Positions 7,377 to 14,857 are shown, counted from the first letter of the stretch. The stretch: DNA of 27,095 bases from an uncultured Eubacteriales bacterium (GCA_900544705.1 UQWH01000024.1:1-27095); one strand, 5' to 3'. The notes: generated from the sequence alone by a model not told the origin. A program made the numbers and translations.

Positions 7377-7405
7377 ATTATACTATATCCTCCATTTTCT
7401 GTCAA
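7377..7405 (-). promoter_or_regulatory. consensus promoter of the EFR1 gene
   Basis: Minus-strand TTGACA (7400-7405), 17 nt, TATAAT (7377-7382): a perfect sigma-A match, so high basal expression is expected. Confidence 0.92.
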
Positions 7406-7457
7406 CACGGTTTGAACTTTCCTATTTGCGGGAAAAATCCGGACAAGGAGGGATTTT

Positions 7458-7730
7458 ATGGTCAAAGGAAATTCTCGTCAGGTGCTCGTGGTCAAATCGC
7501 CGGATCCGCGCCTGTTCGAGCAGGCGATCTTTCTTCTGCGTGAGGACGCCGCCGAGCAGGAGGGCGTTACGCCCCACGAGCTTCTGGAGGAAGCGCAGAC
7601 GATCGCGGAGCAGTACGCCGCACAGGGGATACGGAAAAAGCGGCCCCTGCTGCGCAGATTTTTCTGGGCGCTCGCGGGCGCAGCGCCGGTCGCGGCAGCG
7701 TGGCTGGCCAGCGCCGTATTTTTGAAATAA
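7458..7730 (+). CDS. small single-pass membrane protein, unknown function
   Basis: This 90-residue protein has a strong RBS AAGGAGGG (7445-7452) 5 nt before ATG and a perfect terminator after it. Residues 1-60 are hydrophilic with a long acidic helix (about 20-55, rich in Glu, Ala and Gln). A basic patch RKKRPLLRR (59-67) precedes one hydrophobic segment, about 68-88, that ends the protein; this is a tail-anchored layout with the N-terminus in the cytoplasm. I do not recognise the family. No clear promoter was found in the short divergent space with the EFR1 gene. Its own terminator separates it from dus downstream. Confidence 0.82.
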   Translation: MVKGNSRQVLVVKSPDPRLFEQAIFLLREDAAEQEGVTPHELLEEAQTIAEQYAAQGIRKKRPLLRRFFWALAGAAPVAAAWLASAVFLK

Positions 7731-7736
7731 TCCCTA

Positions 7737-7771
7737 CGGTTCGCCGGCAGCTTCCGGCGGGCCGCTTTTTT
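7737..7771 (+). terminator. intrinsic terminator
   Basis: An 11-bp stem with two G-T/U pairs, CGGTTCGCCGG (7737-7747) and CCGGCGGGCCG (7754-7764), is followed by CTTTTTT. It ends the 90-residue gene. Confidence 0.92.
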
Positions 7772-7821
7772 ATGACGGCTTTCCTAGCAAACTAGCTGTG
7801 CAGGTTTTTTATCAGTTCGGC

Positions 7822-7850
7822 TTGTCTTTTGCAGAGAATTATGGTAAACT
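7822..7850 (+). promoter_or_regulatory. promoter of the dus-sigma-anti-sigma run
   Basis: TTGTCT (7822-7827), 17 nt, TAAACT (7845-7850), 30 nt before the dus start. It is an ordinary sigma-A type sequence; it does not carry an obvious ECF-type AAC box. Confidence 0.65.
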
Positions 7851-7880
7851 GATAAGAAACAGAGGAAAGGAGGAAGCCCT

Positions 7881-8846
7881 GTGCAGTTTTTGGGAAAGGA
7901 CATCGCTTCTCCCGTCGTTCTCGCGCCCATGGCCGGCGTCACGGACTACGCCTTCCGCACCGTCTGCGCGGAGCTCGGCGCGGCCGTCACCGTGACGGAA
8001 ATGGTTTCCTCCCGCGCGTTGGTCTATCAGGACAGAAAAAGCCGCGTCCTTCTGCGAAAAAACGAAGGTTCCCTCTGCGGCGTGCAGCTCTTCGGCAACG
8101 ACCCGGAGGTCATGGCGCAGGCCGCCGTCCTCGCGCTGGAATACAGTGGGTGTGACTTTATCGACCTCAACATGGGCTGCCCCATGCCAAAAATCGTCAA
8201 CAACGGCGACGGCTGTGCCCTGATGAAGGACGTGCCCCTTGCCGGGCGCATCGTCCGCGCCGTCCGGGACGCCGTTTCCGTCCCCGTCACCGTCAAGACC
8301 CGGCTGGGCTGGGATCGCGGCTGCATCAACGCTCCGGAGCTTGCCCGCGCCGCCGCCGAAAACGGTGCCGATGCGATCGCCGTCCACGGGCGCACCAAGT
8401 CCATGCTCTATTCTGGCCGCGCGGACTGGGACAAAATCAGGGACGTCTGCGCCGCCGTTTCCATTCCCGTGATCGCCAACGGCGACATCGACTCGCTGGA
8501 AGCTGCGCTGCGCTGCCGGATGCGCTCCGGCGCTTCCCTGTTCATGGTCGGGCGCGCCGCCTTCGGCGACCCGTGGCTTCTCGGTCAGATCGGCGCCGCG
8601 CTGAACGGCGCGGAACCCGCCCCGCGCCCCGCGCTGGATGAGCGCATGGATCTTGCCCTGCGGCAGATCGGACTTGCTGCCTCGGACAAGGGCGAACACA
8701 TCGCGTGCCTGGAGGCACGCAAGCATCTTGCATGGTATCTGCGCGGCGTCGCGCACAGTTCATTTTATAAGGATCAGATCTCCCGTCTGTCCACGTTGGA
8801 GGAGGTCTACGCGGTCGTGAAAGCGATCAAACGGGATTTGAGGTGA
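7881..8846 (+). CDS. dus: tRNA-dihydrouridine synthase (DusB-like)
   Basis: A 321-residue FMN enzyme that reduces uridines in the tRNA D-arm using NADPH. Motifs in order: LAPMAGVTDYAFR (14-26, FMN loop), the VQLFGNDPE segment (68-76), the catalytic cysteine Cys100 in DLNMGCPMPKIV, VTVKTRLGWD (FMN-contacting Lys), AVHGRTKSMLYSG (His/Arg tRNA/FMN site), IPVIANGDI and the VGRAAFGDPW phosphate-binding end of the barrel. A C-terminal helical domain follows. GTG start at 7881 is supported by AAAGGAGG about 9 nt upstream. Its stop codon overlaps the start of the ECF sigma gene (GTGA), which ties sigma-factor translation to dus; dus genes are often placed with regulators in Firmicutes. Confidence 0.94.
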   Translation: MQFLGKDIASPVVLAPMAGVTDYAFRTVCAELGAAVTVTEMVSSRALVYQDRKSRVLLRKNEGSLCGVQLFGNDPEVMAQAAVLALEYSGCDFIDLNMGCPMPKIVNNGDGCALMKDVPLAGRIVRAVRDAVSVPVTVKTRLGWDRGCINAPELARAAAENGADAIAVHGRTKSMLYSGRADWDKIRDVCAAVSIPVIANGDIDSLEAALRCRMRSGASLFMVGRAAFGDPWLLGQIGAALNGAEPAPRPALDERMDLALRQIGLAASDKGEHIACLEARKHLAWYLRGVAHSSFYKDQISRLSTLEEVYAVVKAIKRDLR

Positions 8847-9406
8847 TCAGAATAGACGAGAAAAAGTACATCAAAAAAGCAGCCGCGGGCGACACCGGTG
8901 CCTTTGAATATCTCGTGCTGCAATACCAGCCGCAGGTCTACCGGCTCGCCTTCCGCATGACGAACCATCCGGAGGATGCCGCCGACCTGACACAGGAGGT
9001 TTTCCTGAAGGCTTGGAACAATCTGGATAAATTTGAATTCAAATCCGCCTTTTCTACATGGCTCTATCGGCTGGCATCCAACCTGTGCATTGATTTTCTG
9101 CGCAACAACCGCCGCCGGCAGAATCTCCCCCTCACCTTTGAGGATGAAGAGGGAGAGGAGCAGCGCATTGAAGTGCTGGATCCCGCGCCTCTGCCGGAGG
9201 AGCGCGTCATCGCCGCGGAGGGGCAGGCGCGTCTTTCCGCCGCAATGGAGGAGCTGGAGCCGGAGCATCGCCAGATTCTGACGCTGCGTGTGGTCAACGA
9301 CCTGAGCTATGCAGACATCGCGGAAATCCTCGGCGTCAAGGAAGGGACGGTCAAATCCCGCCTTGCACGCGCAAGAGAAAAACTCAGAAAAAATTATTAC
9401 AAATGA
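8843..9406 (+). CDS. ECF RNA polymerase sigma factor
   Basis: A 187-residue group-4 sigma factor. Region 2 runs about residues 25-95 and contains NHPEDAADLTQEVFLKAW (core binding and -10 recognition) and a STWLYRLASNLCIDFLR helix. A variable acidic linker spans about 100-130. Region 4 (about 135-185) has the helix-turn-helix LSYADIAEILGVKEGTVKSR followed by the basic ARAREKLRK. There are no extra domains. The GTG start overlaps the dus stop by 4 nt. The next gene encodes a zinc-binding membrane anti-sigma factor, so activity is probably controlled by release from the membrane. No promoter of its own was seen; its regulon is unknown. Confidence 0.93.
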   Translation: MIRIDEKKYIKKAAAGDTGAFEYLVLQYQPQVYRLAFRMTNHPEDAADLTQEVFLKAWNNLDKFEFKSAFSTWLYRLASNLCIDFLRNNRRRQNLPLTFEDEEGEEQRIEVLDPAPLPEERVIAAEGQARLSAAMEELEPEHRQILTLRVVNDLSYADIAEILGVKEGTVKSRLARAREKLRKNYYK

Positions 9407-9457
9407 GGAACAAAAGTAACTGCACCCCGTCTAACCAGACAGAAAGGAGGTTGCGGT

Positions 9458-10294
9458 ATGGATTGTGAATTCTATTATCCCTTGCTCAGCGCACATATTG
9501 ACGGCGAAAACTCCGAAGCAGAAGAAGCACAGCTGCAAGAACACCTTGCGGTCTGTCCGCATTGCCGCGCACTCCTGAAGGAATGGCAGCAAACGGACGG
9601 CCTGCTCGCGCAGACGCCTGCGCCGCCCGCCGATCTGACAGCGCGCATCCTGAAGCAGCTTCCGAAGAAGCGCAAGCGCCGCGGGCTTCTCTATTTCGCC
9701 GCGCCCGCAGCCACGCTTGCAGCGGCGGCCGTGCTGGCACTGGCCGTGTTCGGCGCGATGAACCTGCCCGCCTACGCGAAAAACAACAGCCACTTGGAGT
9801 TTGCTTCCGAAGACAGCGCCGCGTTCTCCGACTCCGACTACCTTCTTGCGGATGCGCCGCGCGCTTATGGCAACGAAACCGCGTCGGACAACGGAACCAC
9901 CGAAGCGCAAAAATCCTTCTCTGCCATGTCAAATGGCAGCGGTCTTGCAGAGGAGCTCTCCGCATCTCCCGTGATGGTGGTCTGGTATTCAGAGGAGCAG
10001 GCGCCTTTCGCGGATCTCACGCCGGTGATGGAGCTTCCCATGGATGAGGAATCCGGCACAGCTCTGTCCGGTACCCTTTCCGCCCTGTTGCCGCAGTCTT
10101 CCGGGCTTGCGGAAAATATCACGGATGTCCTCTGCTCCGCCGCGTCGAACATCACGCTCTACCTGCCCGCCTACAGCGAAATGCCGGAACTGTTGGATCG
10201 CTGCACGGGACAATACAAAGTCGCGCTCTATTACCCCGCCGGAACACCGGAACCCTCCGATTCCTTCCTGCTGCTGGCGGTCACCGCACCTTAA
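9458..10294 (+). CDS. membrane anti-sigma factor with zinc finger
   Basis: A 278-residue protein with the ZAS arrangement of anti-ECF-sigma factors. The N-terminal domain (1-50) carries HLAVCPHC, the H-x3-C-x2-C zinc site, preceded by LLSAHIDGE. A basic patch KKRKRRG precedes one membrane segment at about 78-102. The remaining ~175 residues are predicted outside the cell; they are Ser/Ala/acidic-rich with no cysteines apart from two near the end, and I recognise no fold. RBS AAGGAGG lies about 9 nt before ATG. The gene follows the sigma gene by 51 nt. The inferred role is to hold the ECF factor inactive until an envelope signal causes release or proteolysis. Confidence 0.9.
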   Translation: MDCEFYYPLLSAHIDGENSEAEEAQLQEHLAVCPHCRALLKEWQQTDGLLAQTPAPPADLTARILKQLPKKRKRRGLLYFAAPAATLAAAAVLALAVFGAMNLPAYAKNNSHLEFASEDSAAFSDSDYLLADAPRAYGNETASDNGTTEAQKSFSAMSNGSGLAEELSASPVMVVWYSEEQAPFADLTPVMELPMDEESGTALSGTLSALLPQSSGLAENITDVLCSAASNITLYLPAYSEMPELLDRCTGQYKVALYYPAGTPEPSDSFLLLAVTAP

Positions 10295-10343
10295 ATGTAA
10301 TAAAAAATCCTTTTTTTCGCAAACTATCCGCGAGGTGTCGTTT

Positions 10344-11315
10344 GTGAAAAAGAGGATTTTTTTCTGTCTGCTTTCGGTTTTTCTGCTGATCCCACGTGTT
10401 TCCGCGAAGGAGGATTACATCCGCTGGGTGGAATTTGACGTCGGACTCTCGCCCATGCAGCGTGCGCTGGAGCTGGACATCGCCTCGCAGGGCGAGGAAC
10501 CACCGCTTTCGTGGATCGACCTGCTTGCGCTGGCCGCGACGCGCTGCGGCGGCGGGAAGGGCATCACCGCTTCCCGGGTCGATCAGGCAGCGAAGGAGCT
10601 GCGCGGCGGCCGCGATCCAAAAGAGCTGCTGGGCGCACAGTACAAATATTTTTCCTACTATCGCGAGGCCTACCACGCCGTGCTCGGCGGGCTGGTGGGG
10701 CATTATGCCATCGCGGTTCCCAACAAGGAAACCGGAACCACCGAATGGGTCCCAGCCTACGGGCTGAAGGCCTTCTCCCCCATTGCCGCGGGCTACGGCT
10801 ATGCCCACTACGATGACTTCGGTGCAAAGCGCAGCTATGGCTTTTCCCGCCCCCATCTCGGAAACGACCTGCTCGGCACACTGGGAACGCCCATCGTCGC
10901 CGTGGAGGGCGGCACCGTCGAGGCGCTGGGCTGGAATCAATACGGCGGCTGGCGGATCGGCATCCGCTCGGACGACCGCCTGCGCTACTACTATTACGCC
11001 CACCTGCGAAAAGACGCGCCCTACGCCCCGGGTCTTGCCGAGGGGCAGCACGTGAACGCAGGCGACGTGATCGGCTTCATGGGCCGCACCGGCTATTCCC
11101 GCAAGGAGAATGTCAATAACATTGAGGCCGTCCATCTGCACTTCGGCATGGAGCTGGTCTTTGACGAAAGTCAGAAGGAATGCGACTCCGAGATCTGGGT
11201 CGATGTCTACAGCCTCGTGCGTCTGCTCTCCTCCCACCGCAGCAGCGTGCAGTACAACAAAGAAACCGGCCGGTGGGAGCGGCTCTATCCCTACCGCGAT
11301 CTGGATGCGGAGTAA
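10344..11315 (+). CDS. secreted M23 (LytM) peptidase
   Basis: Extracellular metallopeptidase of 323 residues, expected to cut peptidoglycan cross-bridges. A signal peptide is clear: KKR, then a hydrophobic core, ending PRVSA about residue 21. The middle part (about 22-150, WVEFDVGLSPMQRALELDI and WIDLLALAA) is a helical region seen in other clostridial M23 proteins. The C-terminal M23 domain holds the zinc ligands in HLGNDLLG (H-x3-D) and HLHFGMEL (HxH), with the GTPIVAVEGGTVE and GDVIGFMGRTGYS strands between. GTG at 10344 was chosen because it gives the signal peptide and has GAGG 8 nt upstream. It lies 49 nt after the anti-sigma gene without a terminator, so it may be a sigma-controlled wall hydrolase or its feedback sensor; catalytic activity is inferred from intact ligands. 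Confidence 0.92.
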   Translation: MKKRIFFCLLSVFLLIPRVSAKEDYIRWVEFDVGLSPMQRALELDIASQGEEPPLSWIDLLALAATRCGGGKGITASRVDQAAKELRGGRDPKELLGAQYKYFSYYREAYHAVLGGLVGHYAIAVPNKETGTTEWVPAYGLKAFSPIAAGYGYAHYDDFGAKRSYGFSRPHLGNDLLGTLGTPIVAVEGGTVEALGWNQYGGWRIGIRSDDRLRYYYYAHLRKDAPYAPGLAEGQHVNAGDVIGFMGRTGYSRKENVNNIEAVHLHFGMELVFDESQKECDSEIWVDVYSLVRLLSSHRSSVQYNKETGRWERLYPYRDLDAE

Positions 11316-11363
11316 GGATGCTCAATCAAAGGGATTCCCGATAAAATCCGCAAAGCTTCTCTA

Positions 11364-12020
11364 TCAAATCAATTGTTGTTCGTTGATCATGAGCTTGAAT
11401 TGCAGACCCAGCTTTTCGGCAGCCTTGCGGCAGAGGATCATGCGCTGCATGAAGATCTCAAAATAGTCCATGACCGAACCATAGTGCGTGTCGACCGTCA
11501 GCTTGAGCTTGATGAGGGTCTTTTCCTCATTGATTTTCAAAAGGGACTTCGTGACGGAATAGTTCACGCGGTCATGAATATCAAAGGAGGCCGTGTCCGT
11601 GTTGCGGACGCGGCTTCTTCTTACATCCGCCTTATCCGCAAGGATGAGCGCCGCCGACAGCGCATTGACCGGCACGCCCGTGCCCTCATCGTGATTGCCG
11701 ATGGCCGTCACGACAGTCGCCACATCCTCAGCGGGACAGCCGAGACTCGTCAGGATCTGGAAGGCCATCACCGCGCCGCTCTGAGAGTGATCGACCCGGT
11801 TGACCAGATTGCCGATATCGTGCAGATAGCCCGCGATCTGCGCCAGCTCCACCGTGTGGGCGTCGTAGCCGAGGGTTTCGAGAATATAGCGTGCGGTCTG
11901 CGCCACGTGGGTCACGTGGGCAAAGCTGTGCTCCGTATAGCCGAGCGCGACCAGAGACTCGTCCGCCTTCTGAATATAAGCGCGGATCGTTTCGTTGGCA
12001 GCTATTTCCTGAAAAGTCAT
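11364..12020 (-). CDS. HD-domain phosphohydrolase
   Basis: A 218-residue HD-superfamily protein. Metal ligands are His38 in HVTHVAQTARYI, the His67-Asp68 doublet in GYLHDIGN, His109 in IGNHDEG and Asp128 in LADKADVRRSR. The IGNLVNRVDHSQSG segment after the doublet is the same as in a group of uncharacterised clostridial HD hydrolases. The C-terminal ~75 residues form a separate mixed region with no recognised domain. Substrates of the superfamily include nucleotides and cyclic dinucleotides, so the substrate is open. It has a promoter at 12054-12082 and RBS GGAGGAG 4-5 nt before ATG, with 48 nt to the convergent peptidase gene; no terminator is visible there. Confidence 0.9.
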   Translation of the reverse strand: MTFQEIAANETIRAYIQKADESLVALGYTEHSFAHVTHVAQTARYILETLGYDAHTVELAQIAGYLHDIGNLVNRVDHSQSGAVMAFQILTSLGCPAEDVATVVTAIGNHDEGTGVPVNALSAALILADKADVRRSRVRNTDTASFDIHDRVNYSVTKSLLKINEEKTLIKLKLTVDTHYGSVMDYFEIFMQRMILCRKAAEKLGLQFKLMINEQQLI

Positions 12021-12053
12021 AAGCTCCTCCTGAATTCATCATTGTCTACAAAA

Positions 12054-12082
12054 ATGATACCACGCTCTTGTGCAGATTGCAA
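12054..12082 (-). promoter_or_regulatory. promoter of the HD hydrolase gene
   Basis: Minus-strand TTGCAA (12077-12082), 17 nt, TATCAT (12054-12059), 33 nt before the start codon. Confidence 0.8.
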
Positions 12083-12127
12083 GATTCCGCTCCAGTAAAT
12101 TTTTCCCGGACATTTTGAAAAAAACCG

Positions 12128-12156
12128 TTGACAAAGTACATTCGCTGTGCTATACT
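12128..12156 (+). promoter_or_regulatory. promoter of the ABC importer operon
   Basis: TTGACA (12128-12133), 17 nt, TATACT (12151-12156), just upstream of a dyad that covers the expected transcription start. It diverges from the HD gene promoter. Confidence 0.88.
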
Positions 12157-12160
12157 TAGC

Positions 12161-12188
12161 TCGCTTTAATTCACTAATGAATTAGCGA
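12161..12188 (+). promoter_or_regulatory. dyad at the transcription start of the ABC operon (operator or leader hairpin)
   Basis: Inverted arms TCGCTTTAATTCA (12161-12173) and TGAATTAGCGA (12178-12188) pair over 11 bp with a 2-nt bulge and a CTAA loop. It begins 5 nt after the -10 box, so it spans the predicted start and lies upstream of the RBS. This suits a repressor operator or a 5'-end mRNA hairpin. No T-run follows, so it is not a terminator. Which protein or signal uses it is unknown. Confidence 0.6.
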
Positions 12189-12211
12189 AATAAATCAATG
12201 AGGTGAGCAAA

Positions 12212-13003
12212 ATGAAAAAAATTCTGGCGGTTATTTGTGTGGGCGCGCTGCTTCTGGCGCTTCTGGCAGGCTGCGGTGCAAAGGAATCCTCCACCGGCAG
12301 CGATTCCGAATATATCAAAGACAAGGGGACGCTGGTCATCGGCATCACGGTCTTTGAACCCATGGACTATCAGGACGCCTCCGGCGAGTGGGTCGGTTTT
12401 GACGCGGACCTTGCCAAGGCTTTTGCCGAATCTCTGGGCGTCAAGGCGGAATTCCAGATCATCGACTGGAACAACAAGGTTTTTGAGCTGAACGGCAAGA
12501 CCATAGACGCGGTCTGGAACGGCATGACCCTGACGGACGAAGTCAAGTCGGCCATGGAGTGCTCCACCCCCTACTGCAACAACGCGCAGATCGTCGTTGT
12601 GCCAAAGGAATCCGAGGCGCAGTACCAGACGGTGGAAAGCCTGAGCGCCCTGACCTTCGCCGTCGAAAACGGCTCGGCAGGCAAAAAGCAGGCAGAGGCG
12701 CTCGGTCTGAACTACATTGAAGTGGAAGATCAGGCGACCGCACTTCTGGAGGTCAGCTCCGGCACCGCGGACGCGGCCATCATCGACTCCCTGATGGCCG
12801 GCGCAATGATCGGCGAAAACACTAGCTATTCCGACCTGACCTGCACGGTCAGCCTGAACAGCGAGGAATACGGCGTGGGCTTCCGTAAGGGCTCCGATCT
12901 GGCCGGGCTTCTGAACGATTTTCTGAAAGAACAATATGCCAACCGAAACATGCAGACGCTCGCCGAAGCCTACGGCGTGCAGAAAGCGCTGATCGCGCAG
13001 TAA
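12212..13003 (+). CDS. ABC importer substrate-binding lipoprotein (amino-acid type)
   Basis: A 263-residue periplasmic-binding-fold (SBP_bac_3) lipoprotein anchored outside the membrane. The signal peptide ends in the lipobox LLAGC (Cys at about residue 22), with a Ser-rich tether after it. The first lobe begins GTLVIGITVFEPMDYQD, followed by GEWVGFDADLAKAFAESLGV, the usual family opening. The conserved Asp for an alpha-amino group appears in GTADAAIIDS. The position that normally holds the carboxylate-binding Arg (TDxR) reads TDEV, so substrate recognition may differ. ATG at 12212 is chosen since AGGTGA directly upstream serves as RBS; the in-frame GTG at 12203 overlaps that site. First gene of an importer operon with permease and ATPase. 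Confidence 0.93.
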   Translation: MKKILAVICVGALLLALLAGCGAKESSTGSDSEYIKDKGTLVIGITVFEPMDYQDASGEWVGFDADLAKAFAESLGVKAEFQIIDWNNKVFELNGKTIDAVWNGMTLTDEVKSAMECSTPYCNNAQIVVVPKESEAQYQTVESLSALTFAVENGSAGKKQAEALGLNYIEVEDQATALLEVSSGTADAAIIDSLMAGAMIGENTSYSDLTCTVSLNSEEYGVGFRKGSDLAGLLNDFLKEQYANRNMQTLAEAYGVQKALIAQ

Positions 13004-13040
13004 AATCTCTGCCGGATCCCGGCAAGTCAGGTGGTTTTCC

Positions 13041-13790
13041 ATGATCTCAACCGTCATCAGCGCACTGAATGAGGGCTTCGCGCAGACCTTAAAGCTGTTT
13101 TTCGTCACTCTGGTCGGTGCGCTCCCTCTGGGGCTTCTCATTTCCTTCGGTTCCATGAGTACCTGGGCGCCCTTTCGCCGCATTGCACTGTCCACGATCG
13201 GACAGCGCAGGCCCGGCCGCTTCGCGCGGTTTCTTGTGAACTTCCGGCCGGTTTCCCTGCTGGTACGGCTGATCGTCTGGGTCGTGCGCGGCACGCCGCT
13301 GATGCTCCAGCTGATCATCATTTTCTACATCCCCGGCACGCTGCTCAAGGGCGGCAGCCCGTGGCCGGCCGGCGATAACGGACGCTTTCTCGCCTCGGCC
13401 ATCGCATTTATTCTGAATTACGCCTGCTATTTTTCCGAAATCTACCGAGGCGGGATTCAGGGCGTTCCGGCAGGACAGCAGGAGGCCGGGCAGGTGCTCG
13501 GCATGACGAAGCGGCAAATCTTTTTCAAGGTCACACTGCTGCAAATGGTCAAGCGCATCGTGCCGCCCATCTCGAATGAGGTGATCACACTGGTCAAGGA
13601 CACCGCGATCGCGCGCGTGATCTCGCTTCAGGAGGTCATCTGGGCGGGCTACTCCTTCCTCAAGGGCGCGCACGGCTACTCCGGCCTGCTGTGGCCGCTG
13701 TTCTGCACCGGCATTTACTATCTGATTTTCAACGGCATTGTCACGCTTCTGCTCGGCAAACTGGAAAAGAAGCTGGATTATTTCCGCTGA
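13041..13790 (+). CDS. ABC importer permease (amino-acid type)
   Basis: A 249-residue inner-membrane permease of the HisMQ/GlnP family. About five membrane segments: near 16-37, 76-100 (with the family RGTPLMLQL motif), 113-133, 185-205 and 220-240. The EAA loop that docks on the ATPase is EIYRGGIQGVPAGQQEAGQVLG, and VKDTAIARVISLQEV follows as in relatives. A basic stretch of about 25 extra residues (around 45-72, rich in Arg) lies between the first two segments and lengthens the first cytoplasmic loop. Start ATG 13041 follows an AGGTGG-like site. It sits 37 nt after the binding protein and 11 nt before the ATPase. Confidence 0.93.
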   Translation: MISTVISALNEGFAQTLKLFFVTLVGALPLGLLISFGSMSTWAPFRRIALSTIGQRRPGRFARFLVNFRPVSLLVRLIVWVVRGTPLMLQLIIIFYIPGTLLKGGSPWPAGDNGRFLASAIAFILNYACYFSEIYRGGIQGVPAGQQEAGQVLGMTKRQIFFKVTLLQMVKRIVPPISNEVITLVKDTAIARVISLQEVIWAGYSFLKGAHGYSGLLWPLFCTGIYYLIFNGIVTLLLGKLEKKLDYFR

Positions 13791-13801
13791 GGAGGCACAC
13801 T

Positions 13802-14584
13802 ATGGCAATTTTGGAAGTGGAACGTCTGGAAAAGCGCTTCGGCAGCACTGATGTCCTGAAGGACATCAGCTTCACCATGGAAAGAGGCAGCGTCCTGACC
13901 GTGCTCGGCTCCTCCGGCAGCGGAAAGACGACCCTGCTACGCTGCCTGAATTTTCTGGAAAAACCGGACGGCGGCAAAATCCGTGTTGACGGTCAGCTTC
14001 TGCTCGACGCCTCCCGCCCGGATGCGATGACGGAGGAGGAGATTCGGCAGAACCGGCTGCACTTCGGCATGGTTTTTCAGAATTTCAACCTGTTTCCGCA
14101 ATATACGGCGCTGAAAAACGTCATGCTCGCTCCCCTGCTTGCGGCAAAAGCACGGCCGGATTACCGCGCACACAAAAAGGAAATCCAAGAGAGAATCGAG
14201 GCGGAAGCCCTCGCCCTTCTGGATAAGGTCGGCCTGTCCGACCGCAGCGAAAACTACCCGCACCAACTCTCCGGCGGGCAGCAGCAGCGCGTCGCCATCG
14301 CGCGGGCGCTGGCGATGAAGCCGGACATTCTCTGCTTCGACGAGCCGACCAGCGCCCTCGACCCCGAGCTGACGGGTGAAGTTCTAAAGGCGATCCTTTC
14401 GCTCAAGGAGGTCGGCAGCACGATGATCCTTGTCACGCACGAGATGGATTTTGCCGAGCGCGCCTCTGACCGGATCATCTTCATGGCGGGCGGCGTGATC
14501 GTTGAGGAAGGCACGCCGCAGCAGATCTTCCACGAATCCACAAACGAGCTGACACGCAATTTCATTCACAGAAACAACGAATAA
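13802..14584 (+). CDS. ABC importer ATP-binding protein (GlnQ-like)
   Basis: A 260-residue ATPase that powers the importer. Walker A GSSGSGKTT (36-44), Q-loop FGMVFQNFNLFPQ, signature LSGGQQQR (about 157-164), Walker B ILCFDEPTSALD (about 176-187) and the H-loop VTHEMDFA are all intact. A longer than usual segment RPDYRAHKKEIQERI lies between the Q-loop and the signature. ATG at 13802 has GAGGAGG 6 nt upstream; upstream in-frame starts would run through the permease gene. Last gene of the operon, followed by the hairpin-rich element at 14596-14857, whose first stem can terminate transcription. Confidence 0.95.
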   Translation: MAILEVERLEKRFGSTDVLKDISFTMERGSVLTVLGSSGSGKTTLLRCLNFLEKPDGGKIRVDGQLLLDASRPDAMTEEEIRQNRLHFGMVFQNFNLFPQYTALKNVMLAPLLAAKARPDYRAHKKEIQERIEAEALALLDKVGLSDRSENYPHQLSGGQQQRVAIARALAMKPDILCFDEPTSALDPELTGEVLKAILSLKEVGSTMILVTHEMDFAERASDRIIFMAGGVIVEEGTPQQIFHESTNELTRNFIHRNNE

Positions 14585-14595
14585 GAAAACATAAA

Positions 14596-14857
14596 TGATC
14601 CCCCGCAGACAACGTCTGCGGGGGATCACCAGCTTATCAAAAAAGTCCTTTTGGACTTTTTTGACAAGCTGCCTACAAAATTGCAAAATCAATATTTGTA
14701 GTATTATTTTGCAATTTTGATCGCTGCGGCGGGTTATTGAACGCGAAAGGGAACCCTGACGGTTCCCTTTCACACTATTCTTCCCTCCGAAACTTTCGGT
14801 TGGATAGGTTTTTTGACAGTCTGATGATCCCCCGCAGACAACGTCTGCGGGGGATCA
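14596..14857. mobile_element. 262-bp MITE-like element with hairpin-bearing inverted ends
   Basis: The ends match as inverted copies. The left end reads TGATCCCCCGCAGAC, AAC, GTCTGCGGGGGATCA and then AGCTTATCAAAAAA; the right end, read inward on the minus strand, has the same 14-bp hairpin (14826-14856) and then AGACTGTCAAAAAA. Each end is about 50 bp, with its own perfect stem GATCCCCCGCAGAC/GTCTGCGGGGGATC (14597-14627). Inside are three more stems: 14631-14670 (18-bp arms, one mismatch), 14676-14719 (14-bp arms CAAAATTGCAAAAT) and 14745-14771 (11-bp arms GAAAGGGAACC). No real ORF is present and no clear target duplication was found. The first stems likely terminate the ABC operon. The next 155 nt up to 15012 hold nothing I can support. 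A non-autonomous element is inference; a tandem terminator block is the alternative. Confidence 0.6.

Noticed and set aside
10044..10343. Longer N-terminus for the M23 peptidase
   Set aside because: It overlaps the anti-sigma gene in another frame and would bury the clear signal peptide that starts at GTG 10344.
11316..11363. Terminator between the M23 and HD genes
   Set aside because: Only a short GGGATTCCC palindrome and a weak ATCAA/TTGAT pair are present, with no T-run, so no call is made.
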